Shown here: piece by piece, positions 13,690 to 22,926 of the stretch
Numbering within the stretch: the stretch's first letter is position 1
How the letters are laid out: each line of letters starts with the position of its first letter
Origin: Bacteroidota bacterium
GTDB lineage: Bacteria; Bacteroidota; Bacteroidia; Chitinophagales; Chitinophagaceae
Assembly: GCA_023409675.1 (NCBI GenBank)
Contig: JAEYRC010000392.1
Location: forward strand, 1 to 23,370
Length of the DNA: 23,370 nt
Reading direction: 5' to 3'
The notes under the pieces: generated by a model
The model's database searches: none
What the model saw: the letters and a program-made list of their open reading frames with translations, nothing else
Told to the model about the DNA's origin: nothing
Position numbers and translations under genes: made by a program

Positions 13690-15966
13690 CTAATTGCCAT
13701 AAACACTTAAGAACTTGATCCGCATGATTTTGAGTTGCTCCCAGGTGAAATTGCCGTCCGCCAGTTCTTCCTGCGCGATCTGCAGGGAGGAGGTTTCACA
13801 ACCTTTGAAATATTCCAGGATATCTTCCTGTTCATATTCATCCAGCATTTCATCAATGGCATAGTCGAGGTTCAGCTTGGTTCCGCTCGCCGCGATAGTC
13901 TCCATACTTTCCAGCAGGGCGTCGAGTCGCATATCCTTATTGCGCGCGATAGTTTCCAGCGGAATCTTTTTATCGACATTCTGAATAATGTACACCTTAT
14001 TCAGGCTCTTATTCGCCACACTTTTCATAATGAAATCATCGGGGCGGGTAATATTATTTTCCTCCACGTAGCGGGCGATCACTTCCACAAAGGGTTTGCC
14101 ATATCGTAGTGCCTTGCCTTTGCTGACCCCCTGGCATTTTTCCAGTTCATCAATCGTGGTGGGGAACAGGGTAGCCATATCCTGCAACGATGTTTCCAGA
14201 AAAATGACAAATGGAGGAAGACCCTTTCTTTTTGCTTCTTTCTGCCGAAGTTCTTTCAGCATATTGAACAAGGTTTCATCGGTGGCTACGCCTTCAGCCG
14301 CTTCATTTTCATCATCATCATCGGCATTGGCTTCATCGTACAGATTATTGAGAACAATGGTGAATGATTTGGGTTTCTTCAAAAACTCCTGTCCTTTTTT
14401 GGTGATCTTCAGTACACCATATTCCTCAATATCCTTACTCAGGTATCCTTCCAGTAACATCTGGCGAAGTATGGTTCCCCAGATATGATCTTCCGTATCT
14501 TTTCCAATACCAAATTCGGGAATAACATTATGGCGGTACATGGTGTTGTTGGGTGTCGCCCGACCCACCAGTATATTGATTACATATTCCGATGCGAATT
14601 GCTGGTCGAGCGCTTTGATCACCTTCAATGCTTTCTGCGCTTTATCTTTCGATTCGATTTTTTCTTTAGGGTTGAGGCAATTATCGCAGCTTCCGCAATT
14701 TTCATCAGGATAGTTTTCACCAAAATAGTTCATCAGCAGCTTGCGCCGACACACGCCGCTTTCGGCATAGGCTACGGTTTCGCTGATCAACTGGGCGCCA
14801 ACTTCCCGTTCACTCAGGGGCTTATCACGCATCAGGTGTTCAAGCTTTGAAACATCTTTATGGGAATAATACAAAATGCACTTTCCTTCCAGTCCGTCGC
14901 GCCCTGCACGCCCGGTTTCCTGGTAATAGTTTTCAATACTCTTGGGAATATTATAATGGATCACAAAACGAATATCGGGTTTATCTATACCCATTCCGAA
15001 TGCAATTGTTGCCACGATGACCTGAACAGATTCATTCATGAAAAGATCCTGGCGTTCAGCCCTAAGCTTGGAATCGAGTCCGGCATGATAAGCAACCGCT
15101 TTAACGCCATTGGCTTTGAGCATATCGGCCAGTTCTTCAGTTGTTTTTCGGTTCAGGGTATATACGATACCGCTTTTATTCTTCATCTGAACAATAAAGC
15201 GGGCCATATGTTTTATGGTCTGATCCTTTTTTATTTTTGGAAGTATCTCGTACGATAGATTGGGCCGGTTAAAAGAGGATATGAAGATGGCGGGGTCGCG
15301 CAGCTCCATATTTTTGATGATATCACTTTGTACTTTCGGCGTAGCGGTTGCTGTAAGGGCAATCATGGGTACATGCTCATTGATCTGCACCATCATTTCG
15401 CGGAGACGCCGGTATTCCGGACGAAAATCATGACCCCACTCTGAAATACAATGCGCTTCATCAACCGCGAAAAACGATATTTTGAGGTCGCTGAAGAAAT
15501 CGAGGTTCTCCTGTTTGGTTAAGGTTTCCGGTGCCACATACAGCATCTTTGTCTTGCCTTCAGTAAGGTCTGATTTTACCCGCGTGATCTGTTTCTTATT
15601 CAGTGTTGAATTCAGAAAATGCGCGATGTCATCATTACTGCTATAGCCCCGAACCAGGTCGACCTGATTTTTCATCAGGGCAATCAACGGGCTGACTATA
15701 ATAGCCACACCTTCGCTTAGGATAGCGGGTAGTTGATAACAGAGGCTTTTCCCTCCACCTGTGGGCTTAATTACAAAGGTGTCTCTCCCCGCAAGAAGAT
15801 TCTTGATAATCGCTTCCTGGTTCCCTTTAAAGGCGTTAAAGCCAAAATTTTCTTTTAGTCCCCTGAGCAGGGTTTCAGTGGAGAATGCTCCGTTTTGAAC
15901 GGGTGTGGCGCTGGAGGAGCCTTTCCCGGAGGCCTTTTTAGGGCCTTTTTTAGTAGTCGTTGTCAT
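13690..15966 (-). CDS. recQ: ATP-dependent DNA helicase RecQ
   Basis: 758-aa superfamily 2 3'-5' helicase in recombination and fork repair. After a basic, disordered N-tail (about 25 residues) come motif 0 (F-R/K-G-N-Q-E), Walker A with Lys73 (P-T-G-G-G-K-S), the DEAH box at 169-172 (V-D-E-A-H-C-I-S-E-W-G-H-D-F-R), and motif VI Q-E-T-G-R-A-G-R-D-G. The RQC zinc site is Cys406, Cys424, Cys427 and Cys430. An HRDC domain (P-P-F-V-I-F-L-E-T-S-L-Q-D-M-A, near residue 585 on) and a C-terminal helical extension follow; the latter is longer than in E. coli RecQ but common in Bacteroidota. Divergent from kdsD across 254 bp, which hold only promoter-like boxes. Confidence 0.97.
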   Translation of the reverse strand: MTTTTKKGPKKASGKGSSSATPVQNGAFSTETLLRGLKENFGFNAFKGNQEAIIKNLLAGRDTFVIKPTGGGKSLCYQLPAILSEGVAIIVSPLIALMKNQVDLVRGYSSNDDIAHFLNSTLNKKQITRVKSDLTEGKTKMLYVAPETLTKQENLDFFSDLKISFFAVDEAHCISEWGHDFRPEYRRLREMMVQINEHVPMIALTATATPKVQSDIIKNMELRDPAIFISSFNRPNLSYEILPKIKKDQTIKHMARFIVQMKNKSGIVYTLNRKTTEELADMLKANGVKAVAYHAGLDSKLRAERQDLFMNESVQVIVATIAFGMGIDKPDIRFVIHYNIPKSIENYYQETGRAGRDGLEGKCILYYSHKDVSKLEHLMRDKPLSEREVGAQLISETVAYAESGVCRRKLLMNYFGENYPDENCGSCDNCLNPKEKIESKDKAQKALKVIKALDQQFASEYVINILVGRATPNNTMYRHNVIPEFGIGKDTEDHIWGTILRQMLLEGYLSKDIEEYGVLKITKKGQEFLKKPKSFTIVLNNLYDEANADDDDENEAAEGVATDETLFNMLKELRQKEAKRKGLPPFVIFLETSLQDMATLFPTTIDELEKCQGVSKGKALRYGKPFVEVIARYVEENNITRPDDFIMKSVANKSLNKVYIIQNVDKKIPLETIARNKDMRLDALLESMETIAASGTKLNLDYAIDEMLDEYEQEDILEYFKGCETSSLQIAQEELADGNFTWEQLKIMRIKFLSVYGN

Positions 15967-16205
15967 CGCTTTAGATTTCTCTCTTCACTCGTTTAAATTT
16001 GAATAAGCAGCCGGCAGGCAAAAGATCGGTCTGATTCAATGGAAGTCCGCGAATTTACTGAATTTCCGCTGCTCTTCCAAAGCTAACTGCTGGCGGCTTA
16101 TTTTTCCGGTCAGCTTTGTTAAAACTTCATCATCTAAGGAATAACCTTTAGGTCTACATTTGCTGATTAGCATCGTATTACTGATGGGTTTGCTGTTTTT
16201 TAAGA

Positions 16206-16213
16206 TACTTTTG
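16206..16213 (+). promoter_or_regulatory. Promoter -7 box immediately upstream of kdsD
   Basis: TACTTTTG, exact TAnnTTTG, ends 7 nt before the kdsD ATG. A second exact box, TACATTTG, lies at 16155-16162. Neither has a clear TTG at the 19-nt spacing. Confidence 0.5.
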
Positions 16214-16220
16214 CCCTCAT

Positions 16221-17186
16221 ATGGAGGATAATATCATTCGATCGGCTGCGCTCCGCACCATACGGCTCGAGTCGGCAGCCATAGCGGCACTTGAACCCAT
16301 GATCAACCCTGATTTTGAACTTGCGGTGGAAAAGATCGCTTCAATACAGGGCAGGCTCGTGATCAGCGGCATTGGTAAAAGCGCCATTATCGCGCAGAAA
16401 ATTGTGGCTACCCTGAATTCTACAGGCACCCCATCCATTTTTTTGCATGCGGCTGATGCCATTCATGGCGACCTGGGCATGGTTCAGCAGAACGACCTGG
16501 TGATGATCATCAGTAAAAGCGGTGAATCGCCGGAGATTAAAGTGCTGATCCCCCTGATCCGCAATTTTGGAAATACGATCGTAGCTATGGTGGGTCAGGT
16601 AAATTCTTTTCTCGCGCAAAAAGCCGATATCATACTTAATACTACGGTAAGCCAGGAGGCCTGTCCGAATAACCTTGCGCCCACCAGCAGCACCACAGCA
16701 CAGTTGGTGATGGGCGATGCACTGGCCATAGCTTTGATGGAGCTGAGAGGTTTCGGCAGTTCGGATTTCGCCCGCTTTCATCCGGGCGGTATGCTGGGTA
16801 AAAAACTTTACCTGAGGGTAGATGATCTTTACCGGAATAATGAAAAGCCCGCGGTGCTTCGGGATGCCTCCGTAAAGCAGGTCATTATTGAAATTTCGCA
16901 GGGCCGCGTTGGCGCTACAGCAGTTACCGATGAAGATCAGGTGCTCGTCGGCGTTATAACGGACGGGGACATACGAAGAATGTTGGAATCGACCACATCT
17001 TTTGAAGCGGTTAAAGCGGCAGAGATCATGACCCCCGATCCGAAATCCATTGAACCCGATGCGCTGGCTGTTCAGGCCCTCGACCTCATGCGCTCTCATG
17101 ATATCACCCAGTTGATGGTTTCAAAAAATAACCGTTATCTTGGAATCATTCATTTGCACGACCTGGTAAGGGAAGGATTAATTTAA
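16221..17186 (+). CDS. kdsD: D-arabinose-5-phosphate isomerase (KpsF/GutQ family)
   Basis: 321-aa enzyme converting ribulose-5-phosphate to arabinose-5-phosphate, the first step towards Kdo for lipopolysaccharide. An N-terminal SIS sugar isomerase domain (about residues 35-175) shows I-S-G-I-G-K-S-A with Lys53, H-A-A-D-A-I-H-G-D-L-G, I-S-K-S-G-E-S-P-E, and H-P-G-G-M-L-G with His187. Two CBS domains follow (about 200-262 and 265-321: V-G-V-I-T-D-G-D-I-R-R and L-G-I-I-H-L-H-D-L). Length matches the family. manC follows after 29 bp in the same direction, consistent with a surface-polysaccharide transcript. Confidence 0.95.
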   Translation: MEDNIIRSAALRTIRLESAAIAALEPMINPDFELAVEKIASIQGRLVISGIGKSAIIAQKIVATLNSTGTPSIFLHAADAIHGDLGMVQQNDLVMIISKSGESPEIKVLIPLIRNFGNTIVAMVGQVNSFLAQKADIILNTTVSQEACPNNLAPTSSTTAQLVMGDALAIALMELRGFGSSDFARFHPGGMLGKKLYLRVDDLYRNNEKPAVLRDASVKQVIIEISQGRVGATAVTDEDQVLVGVITDGDIRRMLESTTSFEAVKAAEIMTPDPKSIEPDALAVQALDLMRSHDITQLMVSKNNRYLGIIHLHDLVREGLI

Positions 17187-17215
17187 CATGCATCATTAAC
17201 AATATTCATGGCGAA

Positions 17216-18301
17216 ATGAGAAATAAGCATCACTATGTAGTTATAATGGCAGGTGGCATTGGCAGCCGGTTCTGGCCTATGAGCCGTACAAATTTTCCAA
17301 AGCAGTTCCTGGATATCCTCAATACAGGAACAACGCTGATCCAGGCTACATACAAACGGTTTGCATCGTTTATCCCTCCGGGTAATATTTATGTGGTCAC
17401 CTCTGCCGAATATGTGAATATTGTGAAAATGCAGATTCCTGAACTTCCGCTTCAGAATATTCTTGGTGAACCCTCGCGTAAAAATACCGCGCCCTGTCTG
17501 TCGTACATCAGCTTTAAGCTGCAGCAGCTCGATCCGCAAGCCTCGCTGATTGTAGCGCCATCCGATCACCTCATCATGGATGATACGGCTTTCCGGAAGG
17601 TTTGCCTGGAAGCCCTCTCATTCGTTACCAAACATAACGCGTTGCTTACCCTGGGCATTCAGCCTACCTATCCGAATACCGGATATGGGTATATACAGTA
17701 TGAGCAACATCCGGCATCGGATAATATTTATAAGGTCAAAACCTTTACGGAAAAGCCGAATCTCGAACTGGCGAAAACCTTTCTTCTGAGCGGTGAGTTT
17801 CTCTGGAACGCAGGCATATTTGTATGGCAGGTAAAAAACATTTTATCCGCTATAGAAATGTACCTGCCGGAAATTTATGAAGTGTTTTATTCAGAGAAAG
17901 AAAGTTTCAATACTACGGAAGAGCAGGCCAGCCTTCAGCGCATTTATCCGCAATGCACTAATATTTCCATCGATTTCGGCATTATGGAAAAAGCCGATAA
18001 TGTGTATATTATCCCATCCTCTTTCGGGTGGAGTGACCTCGGAACCTGGAACAGCGCATATGAAAACCTGCCCAAGGATGATCACCAAAACGCTATCGCC
18101 GGCGATGATGTTCTGGTGATCGATGCCCGGAACTGTATGGTTCAAACGCCAAAGGAGAAACTGGTTGTTCTGCAGGGACTTGATGATTTTATTGTTGTGG
18201 ATACAAATGATGTACTGCTCATTTGCCGCAAAGACAGGGAGCAGGAGATAAAAGAATATGTGTCTGAAGTAAAACGCAACAAAGGTGAAAAATACCTTTA
18301 A
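17216..18301 (+). CDS. manC: Mannose-1-phosphate guanylyltransferase
   Basis: 361-aa nucleotidyltransferase making GDP-mannose from mannose-1-phosphate and GTP. The signature loop A-G-G-I-G-S-R-F-W-P-M-S-R-x-x-F-P-K-Q-F runs from residue 12 to 30, with Lys29 the sugar-phosphate binder; V-A-P-S-D-H, N-T-G-Y-G-Y-I-Q, F-x-E-K-P and G-E-F-L-W-N-A-G-I-F are also present. It has no fused phosphomannose isomerase domain, so it is the short, single-function form. An upstream ATG at 17209 leads straight to a stop, supporting the chosen start. GDP-mannose feeds LPS, capsule or protein O-glycans. Confidence 0.95.
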   Translation: MRNKHHYVVIMAGGIGSRFWPMSRTNFPKQFLDILNTGTTLIQATYKRFASFIPPGNIYVVTSAEYVNIVKMQIPELPLQNILGEPSRKNTAPCLSYISFKLQQLDPQASLIVAPSDHLIMDDTAFRKVCLEALSFVTKHNALLTLGIQPTYPNTGYGYIQYEQHPASDNIYKVKTFTEKPNLELAKTFLLSGEFLWNAGIFVWQVKNILSAIEMYLPEIYEVFYSEKESFNTTEEQASLQRIYPQCTNISIDFGIMEKADNVYIIPSSFGWSDLGTWNSAYENLPKDDHQNAIAGDDVLVIDARNCMVQTPKEKLVVLQGLDDFIVVDTNDVLLICRKDREQEIKEYVSEVKRNKGEKYL

Positions 18302-18371
18302 GTCGTTTTTTTCTTTCCCCGAAACCGTATTTATTACACGCATATGCTGCAGAAATGGAGTATTTTAGAAT

Positions 18372-19088
18372 ATGGTTCCATTACATAATATCCTTTTCCT
18401 GGATATAGAAACAGTTTCACAGCATGCCGCTTATACTGAGCTGAACCCGGAGTGGCGGCTGTTATGGGATAAAAAGGCCGAACAGTTGCTGCGCGGTAAA
18501 ACGGATCAATTACCCGAGGACATCTACGGACGTTCGGCGATCTACGCTGAATTTGGAAAAGTGATCTGTATCAGTTGCGGAATTCTCTCCGGTACGGGAG
18601 TGGATAAAAAGTTGATTATAAAATCTTTTAGTGATGATGATGAACCCGCGCTGCTGAGCAGTTTTTGTGATATGATCTCGCGCTGGTCTGAAGGCGGACC
18701 GCGTTTTCTTTGTGCTCATAACGGAAAGGAATTTGATTACCCCTACCTGTGCCGAAGAATGATCATCAATGATGTATGTATTCCCGAAGTGCTCAGCATT
18801 GCCGGGAAGAAACCCTGGGAAGTGAATCATCTCGACACGATGGAACTCTGGAAGTTCGGTGATTATAAAAGCTATACTTCGCTCAACCTGCTGGCCCATG
18901 CACTGGGTATTCCAACTCCAAAGGATGATATTGATGGCAGCATGGTAGGCGAAGTTTACTGGAAGCAAAAAGATCTGGCCCGCATCGCTGCCTATTGCCA
19001 GAAAGATGTTATCACCCTTGCACAGATCTACCTCCGGCTGAACAGGGAAGCGATAGTCGCTACGGAAAACATTGAATACAAATCCTGA
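18372..19088 (+). CDS. 3'-5' exonuclease, DnaQ-like PolB-type domain
   Basis: 238-aa RNase H-like fold exonuclease of the predicted PolB-like (DNA_pol_B_exo2) group. The metal-binding residues are all visible: Asp11 and Glu13 in F-L-D-I-E-T, Asp122 in H-N-G-K-E-F-D-Y-P, and Y208-C-Q-K-D212, which makes it a DEDDy type. Further family features are G-R-S-A-I-Y-A-E-F-G-K-V-I-C-I-S and W-K-F-G-D-Y-K-S-Y-T-S-L-N-L-L-A. No polymerase domain is attached, so it is probably a stand-alone nuclease in DNA repair or RNA turnover. It begins 70 bp after manC. Confidence 0.88.
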   Translation: MVPLHNILFLDIETVSQHAAYTELNPEWRLLWDKKAEQLLRGKTDQLPEDIYGRSAIYAEFGKVICISCGILSGTGVDKKLIIKSFSDDDEPALLSSFCDMISRWSEGGPRFLCAHNGKEFDYPYLCRRMIINDVCIPEVLSIAGKKPWEVNHLDTMELWKFGDYKSYTSLNLLAHALGIPTPKDDIDGSMVGEVYWKQKDLARIAAYCQKDVITLAQIYLRLNREAIVATENIEYKS

Positions 19089-19644
19089 GTCATTGGACGG
19101 GAGATCGTACTTCGTATAACCGTATCCGTTTTATTTCAACTCTTCCTGCAAGTACAAGGCATTCACCCGTTATACTGGTGATTTCCTCCCGCTAAAGCCG
19201 AAAAAAACGGCGGTAAGTGGTTGATTTGGACAATTGTCGGGAATAGAGGAGAGGTAATTTCGGGTTACAGAACCATATCATTAAGTTGACTGTATATGAT
19301 CTGGCCGGCAGTGAGCATACAGTACAAGGCGTAAGGTAGCTGTTCCGACAGGGAGCTAATGCAAATCGTGTAATTTGGTGTGGTGGAGGTGGGGGAGGGG
19401 AGGGCCCTGTAGGGCAAATAGCGCATGTGCAACCCGGTAATTTTACCTCCTCACCAGTTATCGCCCCAAGGCCTTATGGAACAAAAACATACAATATTTC
19501 CACTCAATACAGCCAGTCCATCATCCCTTTATTTCCCCTGGTCGATATCTATTTTCGTAAATTGAAGTTGTAAGTATTCGTAAATCAACGAAATTCTCCC
19601 GTATCATTTCATTATCCTCTAAACAGGATTTTTTACATTGCATT
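19089..19644. other. 556-bp gene-free stretch
   Basis: No intact gene is supported. It contains a G-rich quadruplex-capable segment overlapping a small hairpin (19391-19415), and a plus-strand frame (19247-19573, interrupted by TAG at 19337) that could be a decayed coding remnant. The last 70 bp should hold the promoter of the aminotransferase gene, but no exact TAnnTTTG box is present. Confidence 0.7.
19391..19415 (+). other. G-quadruplex motif overlapping a GCCC/GGGC hairpin
   Basis: Four runs of three or more G (19391-19395, 19397-19400, 19402-19404, 19412-19414) with loops of 1, 1 and 7 nt meet the usual G3+N1-7 rule. The third run and last loop can instead pair as GCCC-TGTA-GGGC (19404-19415). 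Confidence 0.6.
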
Positions 19645-20793
19645 ATGAGTCCCGATTTACCCTCGAAACTTCCTGAAACCGGAACAACCATCTTTACAGA
19701 AATGAGCGCCCTGGCAGTCAGGCATAATGCGGTTAACCTCGGACAGGGTTTCCCCGATTTCAATATGGATGAACGCTTAATTCATTTGGTTGCCGAAGCT
19801 ATGCAAGCCGGACATAACCAGTATGCTCATGCGCATGGTGATATCCTGCTTCGGGAGGTCATCGCCTCTAAAGCAGAACGTCTATACAATTGTTTCATCG
19901 ATCCTCAATCGCAAATTACTGTTACTCCGGGTGGCACCTATGCCATATATACCGCTATCACCAGTGTGCTGAATCCCGGCGATGAGGTTATTGTATTTGA
20001 ACCTGCCTACGATAGCTATATCCCCAATATTATCTTAAACGGCGGCATTCCGGTACGGGTAACCCTGACCTTTCCGGAATTTTCTATTGACTGGAATCAG
20101 GTAAGGAAGAAGATAAGCGATAAAACACGGATGATCATCCTGAATTCACCGCACAATCCTACAGGAGCTATTCTGCAGCAGGAGGATATCGATGAACTGC
20201 AAAAAATAGTAGCAGGTACCAATATAGTGATTGTTTCCGATGAAGTGTATGAACACCTCGTTTTCAACGATAAGCCCCACCGCTCAATGCTCCGTTATCC
20301 CGAACTGGCAGCACGCAGTTTTGTCTGTTTTTCTTTTGGTAAGACCTATCATTGCACAGGTTGGAAACTCGGCTATTGTATTGCCCCTGCAACTTTTATG
20401 AAGGAGTTCCGAAAGGTGCACCAGTTCAATTGCTTTAGTTGTTTTACGCCTGCCCAGGTTGCATTGGCTGCCTTTCTTCAGGACGCATCAACCTATACCG
20501 GCCTTAGCTCATTTATTCAGGCAAAGCGCGTCTTTTTTGCGGAACACATGGCGCATAGCCGCTTCACGCCACTGCCTTCACAGGGAAGTTATTTTCAATT
20601 GTATTCCTATGCCCGTATCAGCGATGAACCGGAAAAAGATTTTGCGTTGCGGCTTGTTAAAGATTATGGAGTCGCGGCAATTCCCGTATCCGCATTCTAT
20701 GCCACACCAACAGATCAGCAACTTGTCCGCTTTTGTTTTGCTAAAAAAGAATCAACCCTGGAAAGGGCTGCCGAACGACTGAGAAAGATATAG
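19645..20793 (+). CDS. PLP-dependent aminotransferase, methionine/kynurenine type
   Basis: 382-aa fold-type I, class I/II aminotransferase. The PLP-binding lysine is Lys233 in S-F-G-K-T-Y-H-C-T-G-W-K-L-G-Y, the YbdL/kynurenine-aminotransferase form of the motif. Other marks are N-L-G-Q-G-F-P-D-F, P-G-G-T-Y-A-I-Y-T-A-I near residue 92, N-S-P-H-N-P-T-G, and V-S-D-E-V-Y-E-H-L-V-F. The bound-carboxylate arginine is in L-V-R-F-C-F-A-K. Methionine with a 2-oxo acid acceptor is the likely reaction, from resemblance to YbdL; glutamine or kynurenine cannot be excluded. It converges on feoB with only 3 bp between the stops. Confidence 0.92.
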   Translation: MSPDLPSKLPETGTTIFTEMSALAVRHNAVNLGQGFPDFNMDERLIHLVAEAMQAGHNQYAHAHGDILLREVIASKAERLYNCFIDPQSQITVTPGGTYAIYTAITSVLNPGDEVIVFEPAYDSYIPNIILNGGIPVRVTLTFPEFSIDWNQVRKKISDKTRMIILNSPHNPTGAILQQEDIDELQKIVAGTNIVIVSDEVYEHLVFNDKPHRSMLRYPELAARSFVCFSFGKTYHCTGWKLGYCIAPATFMKEFRKVHQFNCFSCFTPAQVALAAFLQDASTYTGLSSFIQAKRVFFAEHMAHSRFTPLPSQGSYFQLYSYARISDEPEKDFALRLVKDYGVAAIPVSAFYATPTDQQLVRFCFAKKESTLERAAERLRKI

Positions 20794-20796
20794 CTA

Positions 20797-22926
20797 TCAA
20801 CTGAAAAGATTATAAACCAGCAGACTCATCAGATAAGCCAGCGCCGTCATATAGAGGAACTGGATCAACGGCCACTTCCACGACCGTGTTTCGCGGCGTA
20901 CAATGGCCAGGGTACTCATACACTGCATCGCGAATACATAAAACACCATCAATGAAAGTCCGGTGGCCAGGGTATATACTTTGGAGCCATCTTCCCGCGT
21001 TGCCATGGCCATTTTATCGCGCAGGAAAAGGTTCTCTCCGCCATCATCTTCCACACTGTACAGCGTAGCCATGGTGCCGACAAAAACTTCGCGGGCGGCA
21101 AATGAAGTTAACAGGGCAATGCCGATCTTCCAGTCGAAGCCCAAAGGTTCAATAGCGCCTTCCATGGCTTTACCCATTATGCCGGCATAGGAATTCTGCA
21201 GCAGTTCAGTCCCCTTTTGCTGTTCAAGTTCAGCTTCCGCTTCCGGGTTGGCTGCTATCTCCGCAGCATAACGGGCCTCTACATTCGCCATCCGGTCGGC
21301 CGGTCCGTAGCTGCTAAGGGTCCAAAGGATGAGGCTGATCACCATGATTATTTTACCAGCCTCCACCACGAATATCCGGGCCTTCGCAACCATTGTGGTG
21401 AAGATATTGTTCCAGCGGGGAGAGCGGTAAACAGGCAACTCAAGGATAAAGTAACTTTTTTCCCTGCTGTGGATGAAGAATTTGGCGATATAGGCAACCA
21501 GCAATGCCATGACCAGTCCGAGCAGGTATAGACCCATCATAACCAGTCCCTGCAGATTGATAAAGCCCAGCAGAAATGTTTTGGGTATAACCAGCCCGAT
21601 CAGTATGGTATAAACCGGCAGGCGGGCGCTGCAGCTCATCAGCGGGGTGACCAGAATGGTTAACAGTCGTTCTTTTTTATTCTCTATGTTCCGGGCGCTC
21701 ATGATAGCGGGCACCGCACAGGCAAAGCCGCTGATCATGGGCATAACGCTTTTGCCGTTAAGTCCGGTTTTACGCATAAGCTTGTCCGATAGAAAGCTGA
21801 TCCGGGCCATATACCCCGTATCTTCCAACAGGGTGATCAGGCCGAAGAGGATCATGATCTGCGGAATGAAGATGATAATTCCTCCCAACCCGGCCACAAT
21901 ACCATTGATGAACAAATCTGCCCACCAGCTTTGAGGCAGAACACTGCTCAGCCATTCCGACGCGGTAGCAAATATCCATTCAATGGCAATCATTGGATAT
22001 TCAGCCAGCAGGAAAACACTCTGGAAGAGCAGGAAAAGCACGCCCAGCAGGATAATATATCCCCAGGTACGGTGCATTAAAATATTATCAAGCTTTTCGG
22101 TGAACAGTGATTTCTGTAAGGGTGATGGTTCCGCGACGGTTTGTTTCAGGATATGCCCGATCCGCTGGTAGCGCTGCAGAATTTCTTCAGCCTGGAATTT
22201 GGTATGGTTGAATTTTTCTTCTGTTTCTATCGTATGCAATTCCCGCTTGTCGGCTGTGGTCAGCAGCATCTCTTCGCGGTTGATCAGGTAATGAGCCGCT
22301 TTATAATCGCTGGGTGTATTAACCAGTGATCTTGCCCGGGAAACCGCTGCCGGCGACAGGGCGCGGGAATCGATGAAGTCGCGGACAAGTCCTTTTGACG
22401 GCTGCGCGCTAACCTGTTCAATAGTTTTCTTAAGCTGCGAAATGCCTTTGCTTTTCCGCGGATTGATCGCCACAACCGGCACCCCAAGTTCAATCTCAAG
22501 TCCGGGAATGTCAATTTCAATTCCGTTTTTCTTGGCAATATCCACCATGCTGAGCGCAATGATAACGGGCGCTTTCAGGTCGATGATCTGCGAAGCAAAC
22601 AACAGATTGCGTTTCAGGTTGCTCGCATCAGCAACCAGAATGACCAGGTCGGGATGAACTTCTCCATCCTGGTTCATTAATACTTTATAAACCACCCATT
22701 CGTCTTCCCTGCGGGGATACAGGCTGTATGCTCCTGGAAGATCAATAAAACGAGCGTTCAATTGGGGAGAAATGGAGCCACTGCCCATTTTTTTGTCGAC
22801 CGTTACGCCTGGAAAATTGCCCACCTTTTGATTCATGCCGGTCAGGGCATTGAACAGGGACGATTTACCACAATTCGGGTTGCCGACTAATGCTATATTA
22901 AGGGTTCGTTTCGACACAATTTGCAA
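20797..22926 (-). CDS. feoB: Ferrous iron transport protein B
   Basis: 709-aa Fe(II) transporter: N-terminal G domain, helical spacer, then a polytopic membrane domain. G1 is G-N-P-N-C-G-K-S (15-22), G3 is D-L-P-G-A-Y-S-L; the G4 position reads S-M-V-D with Ser126 instead of Asn. The two Gate regions are visible: C-A-V-P-A-I-M-S-A-R with L-M-S-C-S-A-R-L-P-V-Y, and later F-A-A-R-E-V-F-V-G-T. The frame opens with TTG (22924-22926), but that codon lies in a promoter-like box; GTG at 22915-22917 (M-S-K-R-T-L-N-I-A) is the better start. No feoA is next to it. Confidence 0.95.
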   Translation of the reverse strand: MQIVSKRTLNIALVGNPNCGKSSLFNALTGMNQKVGNFPGVTVDKKMGSGSISPQLNARFIDLPGAYSLYPRREDEWVVYKVLMNQDGEVHPDLVILVADASNLKRNLLFASQIIDLKAPVIIALSMVDIAKKNGIEIDIPGLEIELGVPVVAINPRKSKGISQLKKTIEQVSAQPSKGLVRDFIDSRALSPAAVSRARSLVNTPSDYKAAHYLINREEMLLTTADKRELHTIETEEKFNHTKFQAEEILQRYQRIGHILKQTVAEPSPLQKSLFTEKLDNILMHRTWGYIILLGVLFLLFQSVFLLAEYPMIAIEWIFATASEWLSSVLPQSWWADLFINGIVAGLGGIIIFIPQIMILFGLITLLEDTGYMARISFLSDKLMRKTGLNGKSVMPMISGFACAVPAIMSARNIENKKERLLTILVTPLMSCSARLPVYTILIGLVIPKTFLLGFINLQGLVMMGLYLLGLVMALLVAYIAKFFIHSREKSYFILELPVYRSPRWNNIFTTMVAKARIFVVEAGKIIMVISLILWTLSSYGPADRMANVEARYAAEIAANPEAEAELEQQKGTELLQNSYAGIMGKAMEGAIEPLGFDWKIGIALLTSFAAREVFVGTMATLYSVEDDGGENLFLRDKMAMATREDGSKVYTLATGLSLMVFYVFAMQCMSTLAIVRRETRSWKWPLIQFLYMTALAYLMSLLVYNLFS

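Noticed and set aside
13735..15258. Series of plus-strand open frames of 120-132 codons
   Set aside because: All are antisense shadows of recQ; the real strand shows full helicase motifs.
16341..17099. 252-codon minus-strand open frame
   Set aside because: It lies entirely opposite kdsD, whose SIS and CBS motifs are clear; the antisense peptide is rich in His/Arg/Cys and has no recognisable domain.
18281..18313. AAAGGT/ACCTTT stem near the end of manC followed by a T-run
   Set aside because: Only six, mostly A-T, base pairs, partly inside the coding sequence, and 7 nt separate it from the T-run; too weak to call a terminator.
19151..19330. Repeated 10-mer AGTACAAGGC at 19151 and 19321
   Set aside because: Only 10 bp, with no similarity in the flanks; within chance expectation for a window of this size.
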